Positions 26,026 through 34,483 of a stretch of DNA of 64,000 nucleotides are shown piece by piece (the stretch's first letter is position 1; each line of letters starts with the position of its first letter). A model generated the notes under the pieces. That model searched no databases. It was given only the letters and a program-made list of their open reading frames with translations, and was not told where the DNA came from. The position numbers and the translations under genes were made by a program. Origin of the DNA: W0P28-013 sp964570565 (GTDB lineage Bacteria; Bacteroidota; Bacteroidia; Bacteroidales; Paludibacteraceae); NCBI GenBank assembly GCA_964570565.1, contig CAZMYT010000002.1, positions 62,001-126,000 on the forward strand, written 5' to 3'.

Positions 26026-26853
26026 TTAAAAGAAATCTTCTTCAGTAGTTTCTTTCGAACTTTTTTCCGACATTTTGTCAGCATCTTTGGTCAACCAAAT
26101 ATTGATACGGCGCCCAAGTTCGTACGATGTTGTTGGTTCTGGAGATTGACGATAAACAAAGTAGTTTGCTTTATCAGCCTCATTGGCAGGAGGCACATCG
26201 AAATCGACAGAGCCCACCACAAAATTATTTTGCAAAATCAGTTGTTCTGCGGCCGATTGTGTAAACCCAATTAAATCTGGCGCAACAGCGGTTTCGCCTT
26301 GTGTTTTAGAACCTACAATAAGCACCACGCTAGCACCAGCACGTAATCTATCGCCAGCACGAACAGGCGTTTGTCCAACACGAATTCCCATCACTAAATC
26401 AGGAAATTCAGAAGGTTTATATTCGATATTGCTAACCACAAATCCAATGGCCTCCAAGGTTGCTTTGGCCTGACGATAAGACACATTTTGAATTTGAGGC
26501 AAAATGATCATCTTATCAGATTTTGAGTTGATTGTAAGGTAAATTGTACGACCAGTTTTCACATTACTTTCGGCACGTGGTATTTGTTCAAGAATTTCTC
26601 CTTGCAATTTATCGCGAACATACACTGAGTCAATAATTTCGTACGATAAATCTTGCTTTTTAAGCAAAACGTCAGCCTCTTCCACGTAAAGTCCTGTAAC
26701 ATCAGGCACTGCCACTTGTTCACCATGTTTTGTGAAAAATTTCAACGAAAACAAAACAATGATAGTCAAAACGATTACAGATAGAATCGCCACGCCTACA
26801 TTTATCCAAAAAAACTTGCTTTTGAGAAAATTAAAAACTGTTGGTAGACTCAT
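26026..26853 (-). CDS. PASTA-domain membrane protein
   Basis: A 275-residue protein counted from the ATG at 26851-26853. The frame continues upstream, but a promoter box lies in that part. One membrane segment (about residues 13-40, WINVGVAILSVIVLTIIVLF) is followed by three PASTA repeats on the periplasmic side: AVPDVTGLYVEEADVLL..., ILPQIQNVSYRQAKATLEAIG..., VAPDLIGFTQSAAEQLIL... PASTA domains bind muropeptides or cell-wall precursors, in other phyla usually on Ser/Thr kinases or PBPs; here no kinase is attached. The acidic/serine tail SEKSSKETTEEDFF is unusual. Linkage to ddl suggests a wall sensor or scaffold role. Confidence 0.88.
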   Translation of the reverse strand: MSLPTVFNFLKSKFFWINVGVAILSVIVLTIIVLFSLKFFTKHGEQVAVPDVTGLYVEEADVLLKKQDLSYEIIDSVYVRDKLQGEILEQIPRAESNVKTGRTIYLTINSKSDKMIILPQIQNVSYRQAKATLEAIGFVVSNIEYKPSEFPDLVMGIRVGQTPVRAGDRLRAGASVVLIVGSKTQGETAVAPDLIGFTQSAAEQLILQNNFVVGSVDFDVPPANEADKANYFVYRQSPEPTTSYELGRRINIWLTKDADKMSEKSSKETTEEDFF

Positions 26854-26889
26854 AATTTCGATATTTTGAATGGGTTCATAAATAACGCC

Positions 26890-26897
26890 CAAAGGTA
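26890..26897 (-). promoter_or_regulatory. Promoter -7 box for PASTA-rluD-ddl; decides the start
   Basis: TACCTTTG on the minus strand, 36 bp before the ATG at 26853 and inside the longest frame (which opens at 26940). It separates this operon from rpmH. Confidence 0.6.
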
Positions 26898-26993
26898 CAA
26901 TTATTTTATAAATAAATTGGTTGAAAACAAAAAAAAGCAAAGATTGACATCTTCACTTTTTCTTATTTTTGTGTGGTTTTAGTTTCTAAACCA

Positions 26994-27152
26994 TTAAGCT
27001 TTTTTGCAGTATTCATCAGATACTGTCAATTTTTTTCTGCCATGAGCACGACGTGATGCTAATACACGACGACCGTTTGCAGTTGCCATTCTTTCGCGAA
27101 AACCATGTTTGTTTTTGCGTTTTCTGTTCGAGGGTTGAAATGTTCTTTTCAT
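26994..27152 (-). CDS. rpmH: Ribosomal protein bL34
   Basis: A 52-residue, very basic protein, too short for the usual ORF length cut-off. Read on the minus strand it begins MKRTFQPSNRKRKNKHGFR and continues RMATANGRRVLASRRAHGRKK to a TAA at 26994-26996. Everything up to residue 41 follows the universal bL34 pattern. It is a structural protein of the large ribosomal subunit. It has a well-formed promoter 47 bp upstream. It is not next to rnpA, dnaA or yidC here, as it is in many other phyla. Confidence 0.95.
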   Translation of the reverse strand: MKRTFQPSNRKRKNKHGFRERMATANGRRVLASRRAHGRKKLTVSDEYCKKA

Positions 27153-27198
27153 TGCTATCGTTATTTTGTGTTATTTCTTGACCTTCCAATTAGGGCTG

Positions 27199-27229
27199 CA
27201 AAGATAGATATATTTTTTCAATGCGCCAA
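27199..27229 (-). promoter_or_regulatory. Promoter for rpmH
   Basis: On the minus strand TTG (27229-27227), exactly 20 bp, TATCTTTG (27206-27199), 47 bp before the ATG. This is one of the best promoter matches in the window, as expected for a ribosomal gene. Confidence 0.7.
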
Positions 27230-27301
27230 CAAAAGAACTTCATTTTTTGTTGAAAACTTTTTCAAACCAATAAAAACCACCAAATTTTCACCAAAAAATT
27301 G

Positions 27302-27309
27302 TACCTTTG
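27302..27309 (+). promoter_or_regulatory. Promoter -7 box for miaB-ychF
   Basis: TACCTTTG, 29 bp before the miaB ATG at 27339. No TTG at the expected distance. Confidence 0.5.
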
Positions 27310-27338
27310 CACCTTATTTACAAGTTCACAGTTAATTT

Positions 27339-28655
27339 ATGAAAAAGCTATTTATAGAAACATATGGATGCCAAATGAATGTGGCCGATAGCGAAGTGGT
27401 TGCATCTATCATGCAATCAGATGGTTTTGAGCTAACCGACACCATAACAGGCGCCGATGCCATTTTGGTGAACACCTGCTCTATTAGAGATAATGCAGAA
27501 CAAAAGGTAATCAGCCGTTTACAATATTTTCAATCATTAAAACGTAAAAAACACGGATTAATCGTTGGCGTCATTGGTTGTATGGCAGAACGTGTACAAC
27601 AAGAGTTAATCAAAGATCACGGCGTTGATTTTGTAGCTGGACCCGATGCTTATCTGGATTTACCAAATTTAGTAGGCGCCGTAGAAAAAGGTGAAAAAGC
27701 AATCAATATTGAATTATCAACTACCGAAACATACCGAGAAGTACTGCCAGCACGCATTGGAAAATCAATTTCTGGTTTTGTAAGCATTATGCGTGGCTGT
27801 AATAATTTCTGTTCATATTGTATTGTTCCCTACACCCGTGGACGCGAACGTAGTCGTGATATGGAAAGCATTCTCAATGAAGTAAAAGACTTAGATGCGC
27901 GTGGTTACAAAGAAGTGACACTGCTTGGACAAAATGTAAATTCCTACAAATTCGAGAAAGAGGGTCAAACTATTGGTTTCCCTGAATTGCTGGAACAAGT
28001 TGCCCTAGCTGTTCCTAATATGCGTATCCGTTTTACCACCTCACATCCTAAAGATATGAGCGATGCTACGCTCGAAATGATTGCGAAGTATCCAAACTTG
28101 TGTAAGTTTATTCACTTACCAGTACAAAGTGGAAGTAATGCGGTGCTAAAAGCTATGAACCGAAAATATACCCGTGAATGGTATTTGGAACGCATTGCTG
28201 CTATTCGCCGCATTTTACCCGAAGCTACTATCGGAACCGATATTTTCTGCGGATTCCACAATGAGAGCGAAGAAAATCATCAAGAAACCTTGAGTTTGAT
28301 GCGCGAGGTAGGTTTTGATGCCGCCTTTATGTTTAAATACTCGGAACGCCCAGGAACTTTTGCTGCGAAAAATTTACCTGATAATATTTCAGAAGAAGAA
28401 AAAGTGCGTCGATTAAATGAAATCATCGCTTTGCAAATGGAACTCAGTCATGAGTCAAATAAACGCGACGTGGGAAAAACATTCGAAGTGCTGGTTGAAG
28501 GCTACTCTAAACGATCGCGCGACCATTTTTGTGGACGCACATCGCAAAATAAAATGGTGGTATTCCCCAAAGCTGGCCGAAAAATTGGCGATTTTGTACA
28601 AGTTACAATCACCAAAGCCACTGCTGCTACATTACTAGGTGAAGTGGCCGAATAA
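27339..28655 (+). CDS. miaB: tRNA-2-methylthio-N6-dimethylallyladenosine synthase MiaB
   Basis: A 438-residue radical SAM methylthiotransferase acting on A37 of tRNAs. The N-terminal domain has the three cysteines of the auxiliary cluster (Cys11, Cys47, Cys81). The radical SAM cluster follows as CNNFCSYC (Cys154, 158, 161), then the IVPYTRGRERSR signature, and a C-terminal TRAM domain (about residues 375-436). Everything needed is present. It is followed 29 bp later by ychF. Confidence 0.96.
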   Translation: MKKLFIETYGCQMNVADSEVVASIMQSDGFELTDTITGADAILVNTCSIRDNAEQKVISRLQYFQSLKRKKHGLIVGVIGCMAERVQQELIKDHGVDFVAGPDAYLDLPNLVGAVEKGEKAINIELSTTETYREVLPARIGKSISGFVSIMRGCNNFCSYCIVPYTRGRERSRDMESILNEVKDLDARGYKEVTLLGQNVNSYKFEKEGQTIGFPELLEQVALAVPNMRIRFTTSHPKDMSDATLEMIAKYPNLCKFIHLPVQSGSNAVLKAMNRKYTREWYLERIAAIRRILPEATIGTDIFCGFHNESEENHQETLSLMREVGFDAAFMFKYSERPGTFAAKNLPDNISEEEKVRRLNEIIALQMELSHESNKRDVGKTFEVLVEGYSKRSRDHFCGRTSQNKMVVFPKAGRKIGDFVQVTITKATAATLLGEVAE

Positions 28656-28684
28656 CATTTCAAAAAACTAAAAATAAACTCAAT

Positions 28685-29788
28685 ATGTCTTTACAATGTG
28701 GTATCGTGGGTTTACCCAATGTTGGTAAATCAACTCTTTTCAACTGTTTGTCAAATGCTAAAGCACAATCGGCAAACTTTCCTTTCTGTACAATAGAACC
28801 CAATGTTGGTGTTATTACCGTTCCCGACGAACGCCTAAATCAATTGGCTGAGTTGGTAAAACCTCAGCGCATTCTGCCAACTACCGTAGAAATAGTGGAC
28901 ATAGCTGGCTTAGTAAAAGGGGCAAGCAAAGGAGAAGGTTTAGGTAATAAGTTTTTAGCCAACATTCGCGAAACAGATGCTATTTTGCACGTTTTGCGCT
29001 GTTTTGACGACCCCAACGTGGTACATGTGGATGGTTCTGTAGATCCCGTGCGCGATAAAGAAATTATTGATGCTGAATTGATGATTAAAGACCTCGAAAC
29101 AGTGGATAGTCGCATTCAAAAAGTCCAAAAACAAGCACAAACTGGAGGTGACAAACAAGCTAAAATAGCTTATGACATTCTTGTTAAATATAAAGCAGCT
29201 TTAGAGCAAGGTAAACCTGCACGCACCGTAACACTTGACAACAAAGACGAGCAAACGCTTGCAAACGAACTTTTCTTATTGACATCAAAACCTGTTATGT
29301 ACGTTTGTAATGTCGACGAGGCATCAGCTGCAAATGGCAATAAGTATGTAGAACAAGTACGCAACGCTGTCAAACAGGAAAATGCTGAGGTTTTAATTGT
29401 GGCAGCTAAGATTGAATCAGAAATAGCAGAATTGGAAACTTACGAAGAACGTCAAATGTTCTTGGAAGAAGTTGGTTTAAAAGAATCTGGCGTGGCACGA
29501 CTCATCAAAGCAGCTTACCACCTACTCAAATTAAAAACCTATTTCACGGCTGGAGTACAAGAAGTAAGAGCATGGACCTTTGAAGAAGGTTGGAAAGCTC
29601 CTCAGTGTGCAGGTGTGATTCATACCGATTTTGAAAAAGGTTTTATCCGTGCCGAAGTAATTAAATTTGCAGACTTCATTCAATATGGTAGCGAAAGCGC
29701 TGTAAAAGAAGCAGGAAAACTGGGAGTCGAAGGAAAAGAATATTTAGTTCAAGATGGTGACATTATGCACTTTAGATTTAATGTTTAA
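28685..29788 (+). CDS. ychF: Redox-regulated ATPase YchF
   Basis: A 367-residue Obg-family P-loop protein that prefers ATP. G1 GLPNVGKST (about residues 8-16), G3 VDIAGLVKGASKGEGLGNKFL, the non-canonical G4 YVCNVDE and the C-terminal TGS-like domain (FTAGVQEVRAWTFEEG...DGDIMHFRFNV) match YchF. It binds ribosomes and is linked to stress responses. It is second in the miaB unit and ends at a strong bidirectional terminator. Confidence 0.96.
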   Translation: MSLQCGIVGLPNVGKSTLFNCLSNAKAQSANFPFCTIEPNVGVITVPDERLNQLAELVKPQRILPTTVEIVDIAGLVKGASKGEGLGNKFLANIRETDAILHVLRCFDDPNVVHVDGSVDPVRDKEIIDAELMIKDLETVDSRIQKVQKQAQTGGDKQAKIAYDILVKYKAALEQGKPARTVTLDNKDEQTLANELFLLTSKPVMYVCNVDEASAANGNKYVEQVRNAVKQENAEVLIVAAKIESEIAELETYEERQMFLEEVGLKESGVARLIKAAYHLLKLKTYFTAGVQEVRAWTFEEGWKAPQCAGVIHTDFEKGFIRAEVIKFADFIQYGSESAVKEAGKLGVEGKEYLVQDGDIMHFRFNV

Positions 29789-29804
29789 CAGATTTACAAG
29801 TAAT

Positions 29805-29840
29805 AAAAAAGGGAACCTAATCAATTAGGTTCCCTTTTTT
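29805..29840. terminator. Bidirectional terminator between ychF and the acyl-CoA ligase
   Basis: 16-bp perfect arms (29805-29820, 29825-29840) around TCAA, with A and T runs at the ends. The flanking genes converge. Confidence 0.88.
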
Positions 29841-29859
29841 AATCAATCAACAGCTCTAT

Positions 29860-31680
29860 TTATAAAACAGGCGCTACTACTGTATCGTACATTTCGTCAA
29901 TAAGCGATTTGTAATTTTGTTGAATCACAGCACGACGCAATTTCAATGTAGAAGTTAACTCGCCAGCCTCCATCGAAAATCCTTTTTTGATAAGACGGAA
30001 ACGTTTAATCTTCTCGAAACTAGCCATTTCCACTTGTCCTTCAGCAATACGATCCTCATAAAATTTGAGAATTATCGGATTTTCCAATAAATCCTCCATG
30101 CGTTCATAGGTAATATGATGTTCCTCTGCCAAAGCCTTCACCGCATCCAAATTAGGAGCTATAATGGCAGTTACATAGTTACGATTATTGCCAATAACCG
30201 CAATTTGATCGATGTAACGGTCGGCACCCAATTTGGTCTCTATTTGCTGTGGTGCGATATATTTACCATTGGACGTTTTAAATAAATCTTTAATACGATC
30301 CGTCATCATTAAATGTTTACCTTCAATGAGTTTACCAGCATCACCTGTACGAAACCATCCATCAACAAAAGCAGCTGCAGTAGCTTCTGGTTTATTGTAA
30401 TACCCCGAAGTCACAGTTTTGCCTTTGACTAAAATTTCATTATCATCACCAATTTTCACTTGCACGCCTGGCATAAGAGAGCCCATTGTTCCTACACGAT
30501 AATCGGTATAATCGTAGCAACATACCGTTGCAGTTGTTTCTGTCAAACCGTAACCATAAGTAATAGGTATTCCAAGACTACGGAAGAAAACTGCCAATTT
30601 ATCATCGAGTGCAGCACCTGCGACAGGGAACATGCGTCCATTTTCGATCCCAATAGTCTTTTTTAACGTACTGAATATCAATTTATCGGCAACCATGTAT
30701 CGGAAACGTAACCCTAGAGGTACGGGTTTATTAATACGCAAATAATGCAAATTATAAGTGGTTCCGACAGCTACCGCCCAAGTAACTAATGCTTTTTTGA
30801 ATGGTGTAAATGTCTCGATTTTTTCCTGTACACCGGCGGCTACTTTTTCCCAAAAACGTGGGACACTACACATTAACGTAGGACGAACTTCCTTGATAGT
30901 TTGCTGAACCTCTATAGGACGAAGATTAAGATAAATCTTAACATCTTTGTGCATACAGAAATAGACCCAAGCGCGTTCAAAGATATGCGACATTGGCAAG
31001 AAAGCTATTGATTTATCATGTCTATTCACCGTAACCAGACGTTCTGTATGAATTCGCATACCTTCTAATAAAGCCGTATGTGGCAACATCACGCCTTTGG
31101 GTTCTCCTGTAGTTCCAGATGTATACATGATAACAGCTAAATCTTCTTCTTTTGCGGCTTTTTTACGTTTTTCAACCTCTTTATCGTGCTTCATATCGGC
31201 ACCTAGAGCTAGAAAATCCTCAAAATACATAGCTCGCTTTTCGCCTTTCAAGTCAACACTGCTATCAAACACCACAATATGTTTTAAATAGTTAGAAGTT
31301 GCTAAAACTTCTAAGGCGCTATCGTATTGTTGTTGTTCACCTACAAAAATCAAAGCAATTTTTGCATCATTCACAATGTACTCAATTTGTGGTGCCGAAG
31401 CGGTAGCATACATGGGCACAGATACTGCACGATTCGCAAAATTAGCGAAGTCAACAATAACACAATGAGGTTTATTTTGAGAGCAAATAGCAATATTATC
31501 GTGTTCTTTCACGCCTACTTGAACCATGGCACGAGCAGTAGTCTGAACCTTTTCAGCTAATTCGCTCCAAGTAATGCCAACCCATTTTGCAAGAGAGTTG
31601 TCACGATAAAATAAAATTCTGTGATTCCCACGCTTTCTAGCTTTAGCAAACACAAATTTTGAGAAATGAATGAATTCCAT
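29860..31680 (-). CDS. Long-chain fatty acid--CoA ligase (AMP-forming)
   Basis: A 606-residue member of the ANL superfamily. The P-loop YTSGTTGEPKGVML (about residues 191-204), the YGLTETTA motif, the GWFRTGDAGK motif and a C-terminal domain with the hinge DRIKDLFKTSNGKYIAP are visible. It activates fatty acids to acyl-CoA through an acyl-adenylate. Its size and layout match the long-chain (FadD15-like) group. It sits 32 bp behind rnc on the same strand. The physiological fatty acid is unknown. Confidence 0.92.
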   Translation of the reverse strand: MEFIHFSKFVFAKARKRGNHRILFYRDNSLAKWVGITWSELAEKVQTTARAMVQVGVKEHDNIAICSQNKPHCVIVDFANFANRAVSVPMYATASAPQIEYIVNDAKIALIFVGEQQQYDSALEVLATSNYLKHIVVFDSSVDLKGEKRAMYFEDFLALGADMKHDKEVEKRKKAAKEEDLAVIMYTSGTTGEPKGVMLPHTALLEGMRIHTERLVTVNRHDKSIAFLPMSHIFERAWVYFCMHKDVKIYLNLRPIEVQQTIKEVRPTLMCSVPRFWEKVAAGVQEKIETFTPFKKALVTWAVAVGTTYNLHYLRINKPVPLGLRFRYMVADKLIFSTLKKTIGIENGRMFPVAGAALDDKLAVFFRSLGIPITYGYGLTETTATVCCYDYTDYRVGTMGSLMPGVQVKIGDDNEILVKGKTVTSGYYNKPEATAAAFVDGWFRTGDAGKLIEGKHLMMTDRIKDLFKTSNGKYIAPQQIETKLGADRYIDQIAVIGNNRNYVTAIIAPNLDAVKALAEEHHITYERMEDLLENPIILKFYEDRIAEGQVEMASFEKIKRFRLIKKGFSMEAGELTSTLKLRRAVIQQNYKSLIDEMYDTVVAPVL

Positions 31681-31712
31681 AATGAAATTATTTTAGTTAA
31701 TACTCAATGATG

Positions 31713-32450
31713 TTAAACTATGTTCAGTTTACGCAACGCTTGTTTAGACGCATTTTGCTCAGCTTTACGCTTTGCAAAACCTACACCCAAACCCAATTCT
31801 ATATCGTCAACATATACTTTTGAATGAAATTTTATCAGATTATCGGCTTGTGGCTCTTCTGCAATCAACTCAAAACGAATGGTTTTATGATGTTTTTGTC
31901 CCCACTCTATCAGTTTTGATTTAAAATTTTCCTCCGTTCTCGCCAACCGATCTAAATTCACATAACGAGCCAAAATTCGACTTTCCACAAATTGTTTACA
32001 CGCATCATAACCTTTATCTAGATAGATAGCACCAATAAGTGCTTCTAAGGCATTGCCATAAACATGACGATTATTGTTCGATTTATGACCTTGGACCAAC
32101 AATGGTAAACCTATTTTTTCGGCTAACTCGTCGAGATTTTCGCGTTTCACGAGCTTGCTACGCATCATAGTCATAAACCCTTCATCTTGCGATGGAAAAT
32201 GGTGATACAACACATCACTAATAACAGCTTGCAATAGAGCATCTCCAAGAAATTCTAAACGTTCATTATCAAGTTTTTGTCCTTTGTTATCTTTAACCAA
32301 AGCCGATTTATGGAGAAAAGCGAGATAGTAATATTGGGGATCACAGGGAACAAAGCCCAACACAGAAATAAGTGGATTTTGAGAGTCAGAAACAGGGTCG
32401 GATATAATACGACGCTTAGGAAAAAATGTATTGAAAAATGATTTAATCAT
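31713..32450 (-). CDS. rnc: Ribonuclease III
   Basis: A 245-residue dsRNA endonuclease. The catalytic signature NERLEFLGDALLQAV (about residues 62-76) and the second metal-binding set (NALEALIGAIYLDKGYD) are intact. A dsRNA-binding domain follows (about residues 170-243, FKSKLIEWGQKHH...AKRKAEQNASKQALRKL). It processes rRNA precursors and structured mRNAs. In many bacteria rnc follows acpP-fabF; here those genes lie 3 kb away on the opposite strand. Confidence 0.96.
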   Translation of the reverse strand: MIKSFFNTFFPKRRIISDPVSDSQNPLISVLGFVPCDPQYYYLAFLHKSALVKDNKGQKLDNERLEFLGDALLQAVISDVLYHHFPSQDEGFMTMMRSKLVKRENLDELAEKIGLPLLVQGHKSNNNRHVYGNALEALIGAIYLDKGYDACKQFVESRILARYVNLDRLARTEENFKSKLIEWGQKHHKTIRFELIAEEPQADNLIKFHSKVYVDDIELGLGVGFAKRKAEQNASKQALRKLNIV

Positions 32451-32475
32451 TCAAGAGCAGTCTAATTTTCGGGAG

Positions 32476-32510
32476 CAAAGGTACGCTTTTTTTTAATGTA
32501 TTGGACACAA
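32476..32510 (-). promoter_or_regulatory. Promoter for rnc and the acyl-CoA ligase
   Basis: On the minus strand TACCTTTG (32483-32476), 25 bp before the rnc ATG, with a TTG (32510-32508) 24 bp further up; the spacing is long. Confidence 0.5.
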
Positions 32511-32546
32511 TTGCTCACTTTTTTAAAAAATGTGTAATTTTTAGAG

Positions 32547-33161
32547 TCATAACTCCAATGCCAATTGTGTATTCAATAATCGAAAAGTCATACGGTGATA
32601 CGGCGTTGTACCATACATTTCTATAGCTCGACGATGTTTTACTGTTGGATAACCTTTATTTGACTTCCAATCATATTGAGGGAATTCATCGGCTAAAGCC
32701 GCCATATAATCATCACGATATGTTTTGGCTAGAACAGAAGCGGCCGCAATGGACAAATATTTGCCATCGCCCTTTACAATAGTATGATGAGGAATGTCTT
32801 GGTATTTTTTGAAGCGATTGCCATCGATAATTAGATGTTCTGGACGTAGAGATAATCCATCTACTGCACGATGCATCGCCAAGATAGAGGCATTCAGAAT
32901 ATTAATTTTGTCAATTTCGGGAGCATCCACACGCGCTACAGACCAGGCTAATGCCTGTTGTTCAATGATAGGACGTAATGCATAACGTTGATGTTCGGTC
33001 AGTTGTTTACTATCGTTCAGTAAAGGAGATGAAAAATAAGCTGGCAAAATAACTGCGGCTGCAAAAACAGGACCAGCCAAACAACCTCGCCCCGCTTCAT
33101 CGCAGCCGGCTTCGATGCAATCGACGGTAAAATAGGATGCCAACGGTTGATGAGTTTTCAC
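32547..33161 (-). CDS. rnhB: Ribonuclease HII
   Basis: A 204-residue enzyme removing ribonucleotides from DNA. The family signature GCDEAGRGCLAGPVFAAAV holds the first Asp-Glu pair (about residues 19-20). LIIDGNRF carries the third acidic residue, and SVLAKTYRDDYM the fourth. Length is normal for RNase HII. It is the last gene of the unit running down from the gamma-carbonic-anhydrase-like gene at 35005, 12 bp behind the peptidase-fold lipoprotein. Confidence 0.95.
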   Translation of the reverse strand: MKTHQPLASYFTVDCIEAGCDEAGRGCLAGPVFAAAVILPAYFSSPLLNDSKQLTEHQRYALRPIIEQQALAWSVARVDAPEIDKINILNASILAMHRAVDGLSLRPEHLIIDGNRFKKYQDIPHHTIVKGDGKYLSIAAASVLAKTYRDDYMAALADEFPQYDWKSNKGYPTVKHRRAIEMYGTTPYHRMTFRLLNTQLALEL

Positions 33162-33173
33162 ACTATTCGCGTT

Positions 33174-34160
33174 TTATGGATTATAAATCACTTGTAATAA
33201 AGTTTGTCCCACTACGTACAAGGTATTCTTATCAATATGCTTCATAGTATCATCCATAGTGTGCCAATAATCGCCAAAACCAGTAGTGCTATACGGATTA
33301 TATTGAATAATGTCGATACAAGGAATATTGGCCACTCGGTTCACGTATAAGTGATCGTCAGTAACAGCACCACCCGATTGATTTATGAAATAGCTGCCAA
33401 ACCCAAGTGACTGAGCTGCATTCCAAACCTTTTCGACAGCAAATGAAGCGTAATAAGTGGAAATTTGCTCCTTATAGAATTGGGCATTAGGAGCGCCAAC
33501 CATATCCAATAAAATACCAAATTCAGCTTTATAACCACTTTTCACAGCTTGCTGAGCCCAATATTGAGAACCTAAGCACCATGTATCTTCACGTTGTGGC
33601 CCTGTATAAAATTCAGGTGTGCCCCAATCTTCTAAATCAAACAGTACAATATCAACACCAATGGTTGGTTCATTCAGATGCAATTGACGAGCCACTTCGA
33701 GCAAAACACCAACACCACTAGCTGCATCATTGGCTCCCAAAATTGGTTTATGATGATTAGCAGGATTTGTATCTTGGTCGGCATAAGGACGAGTATCCCA
33801 ATGCGCACAAAGTAAAAGACGTTTTGAGGCCTGCGGATTGTAACAGGCTATAATATTTTTAAAACGCATTGTGCGTCCGTCGTACAAGGTAGCTTCACCG
33901 TTTTGAATAGTCACCTGAGCACCAAATCGACGAAATGTAGTGTCCAAAAATGCAGCACAAGCGGTATGTTGGGCTGTACCTGGAACACGAGCCCCAAAAT
34001 CGACCTGACGTTGTACAAATTGATAAGCAGAATCACCATTAAAAACAGGAGCTGAAACCGTGCCTGTCGACTGTTTCTCTGCATTGGGTTTACCAGCACA
34101 AGCCGCCAACAAACTCACGGTAGCTAGTAGCAAAATGGTTATTTTTTGAGTTATTCGCAT
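33174..34160 (-). CDS. M28-fold lipoprotein, probable glutaminyl-peptide cyclotransferase
   Basis: A 328-residue protein with a lipoprotein signal (lipobox LLAAC, Cys21). The M28-like zinc site is seen as CAHWDTRPYAD (His120), GANDAASGVG (Asp145), LFDLEDWG (Glu177-Asp178) and GDYWHTMDDTM (His300). The 'LEDWG' and 'YWHTMDD' strings are characteristic of the animal-type glutaminyl cyclases found in Bacteroidetes such as Porphyromonas, rather than of aminopeptidases. These enzymes turn N-terminal glutamine into pyroglutamate on periplasmic proteins. The family and lipidation are seen; the cyclase activity is inferred from motif resemblance, with M28 aminopeptidase as the alternative. Confidence 0.82.
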   Translation of the reverse strand: MRITQKITILLLATVSLLAACAGKPNAEKQSTGTVSAPVFNGDSAYQFVQRQVDFGARVPGTAQHTACAAFLDTTFRRFGAQVTIQNGEATLYDGRTMRFKNIIACYNPQASKRLLLCAHWDTRPYADQDTNPANHHKPILGANDAASGVGVLLEVARQLHLNEPTIGVDIVLFDLEDWGTPEFYTGPQREDTWCLGSQYWAQQAVKSGYKAEFGILLDMVGAPNAQFYKEQISTYYASFAVEKVWNAAQSLGFGSYFINQSGGAVTDDHLYVNRVANIPCIDIIQYNPYSTTGFGDYWHTMDDTMKHIDKNTLYVVGQTLLQVIYNP

Positions 34161-34171
34161 TTTCGATATGC

Positions 34172-34465
34172 TTATGAAAGCTCAAAATCAAGTGAAATAC
34201 TTTGTTGTGAAACTGCACGCATGTGTTTTTTCACAATATTACAATGATAAGGGTCATTTTGATATTCCTCTAAAGCCTCCCAGCTATCAACCAATACTTC
34301 CAACATGATATCAAACGAACGTGGCGATTTCAACTCGTCAATATTCACGGCAATCTCTTTAGCAGTAGGCACTTTACCTTTCATCGACTCTAGCACTTGT
34401 TTGGCTTGCGCACAATTATGTGCATTATTGTCAGCTAATTTAAAACAAACTACGTGTTTTATCAT
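34172..34465 (-). CDS. Dabb-family (stress-responsive A/B barrel) protein
   Basis: A 97-residue protein with the Dabb layout: MIKHVVCFKL at the start, a helix (AKQVLESMKGKVP), SFDIMLEVLVDSWEALEEYQNDPYHCNIV and a C-terminal strand. The fold forms dimeric alpha-beta barrels. Its role is unknown in bacteria. It sits 18 bp after the hexapeptide protein and 11 bp before the cyclase-like lipoprotein. Confidence 0.88.
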   Translation of the reverse strand: MIKHVVCFKLADNNAHNCAQAKQVLESMKGKVPTAKEIAVNIDELKSPRSFDIMLEVLVDSWEALEEYQNDPYHCNIVKKHMRAVSQQSISLDFELS

Positions 34466-34483
34466 ACGTTCTAATCTTTAAAT

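Noticed and set aside
27105..27335. A 76-codon plus-strand frame before miaB
   Set aside because: It runs antisense through rpmH and across the promoter regions of rpmH and miaB; the translation has no family features.
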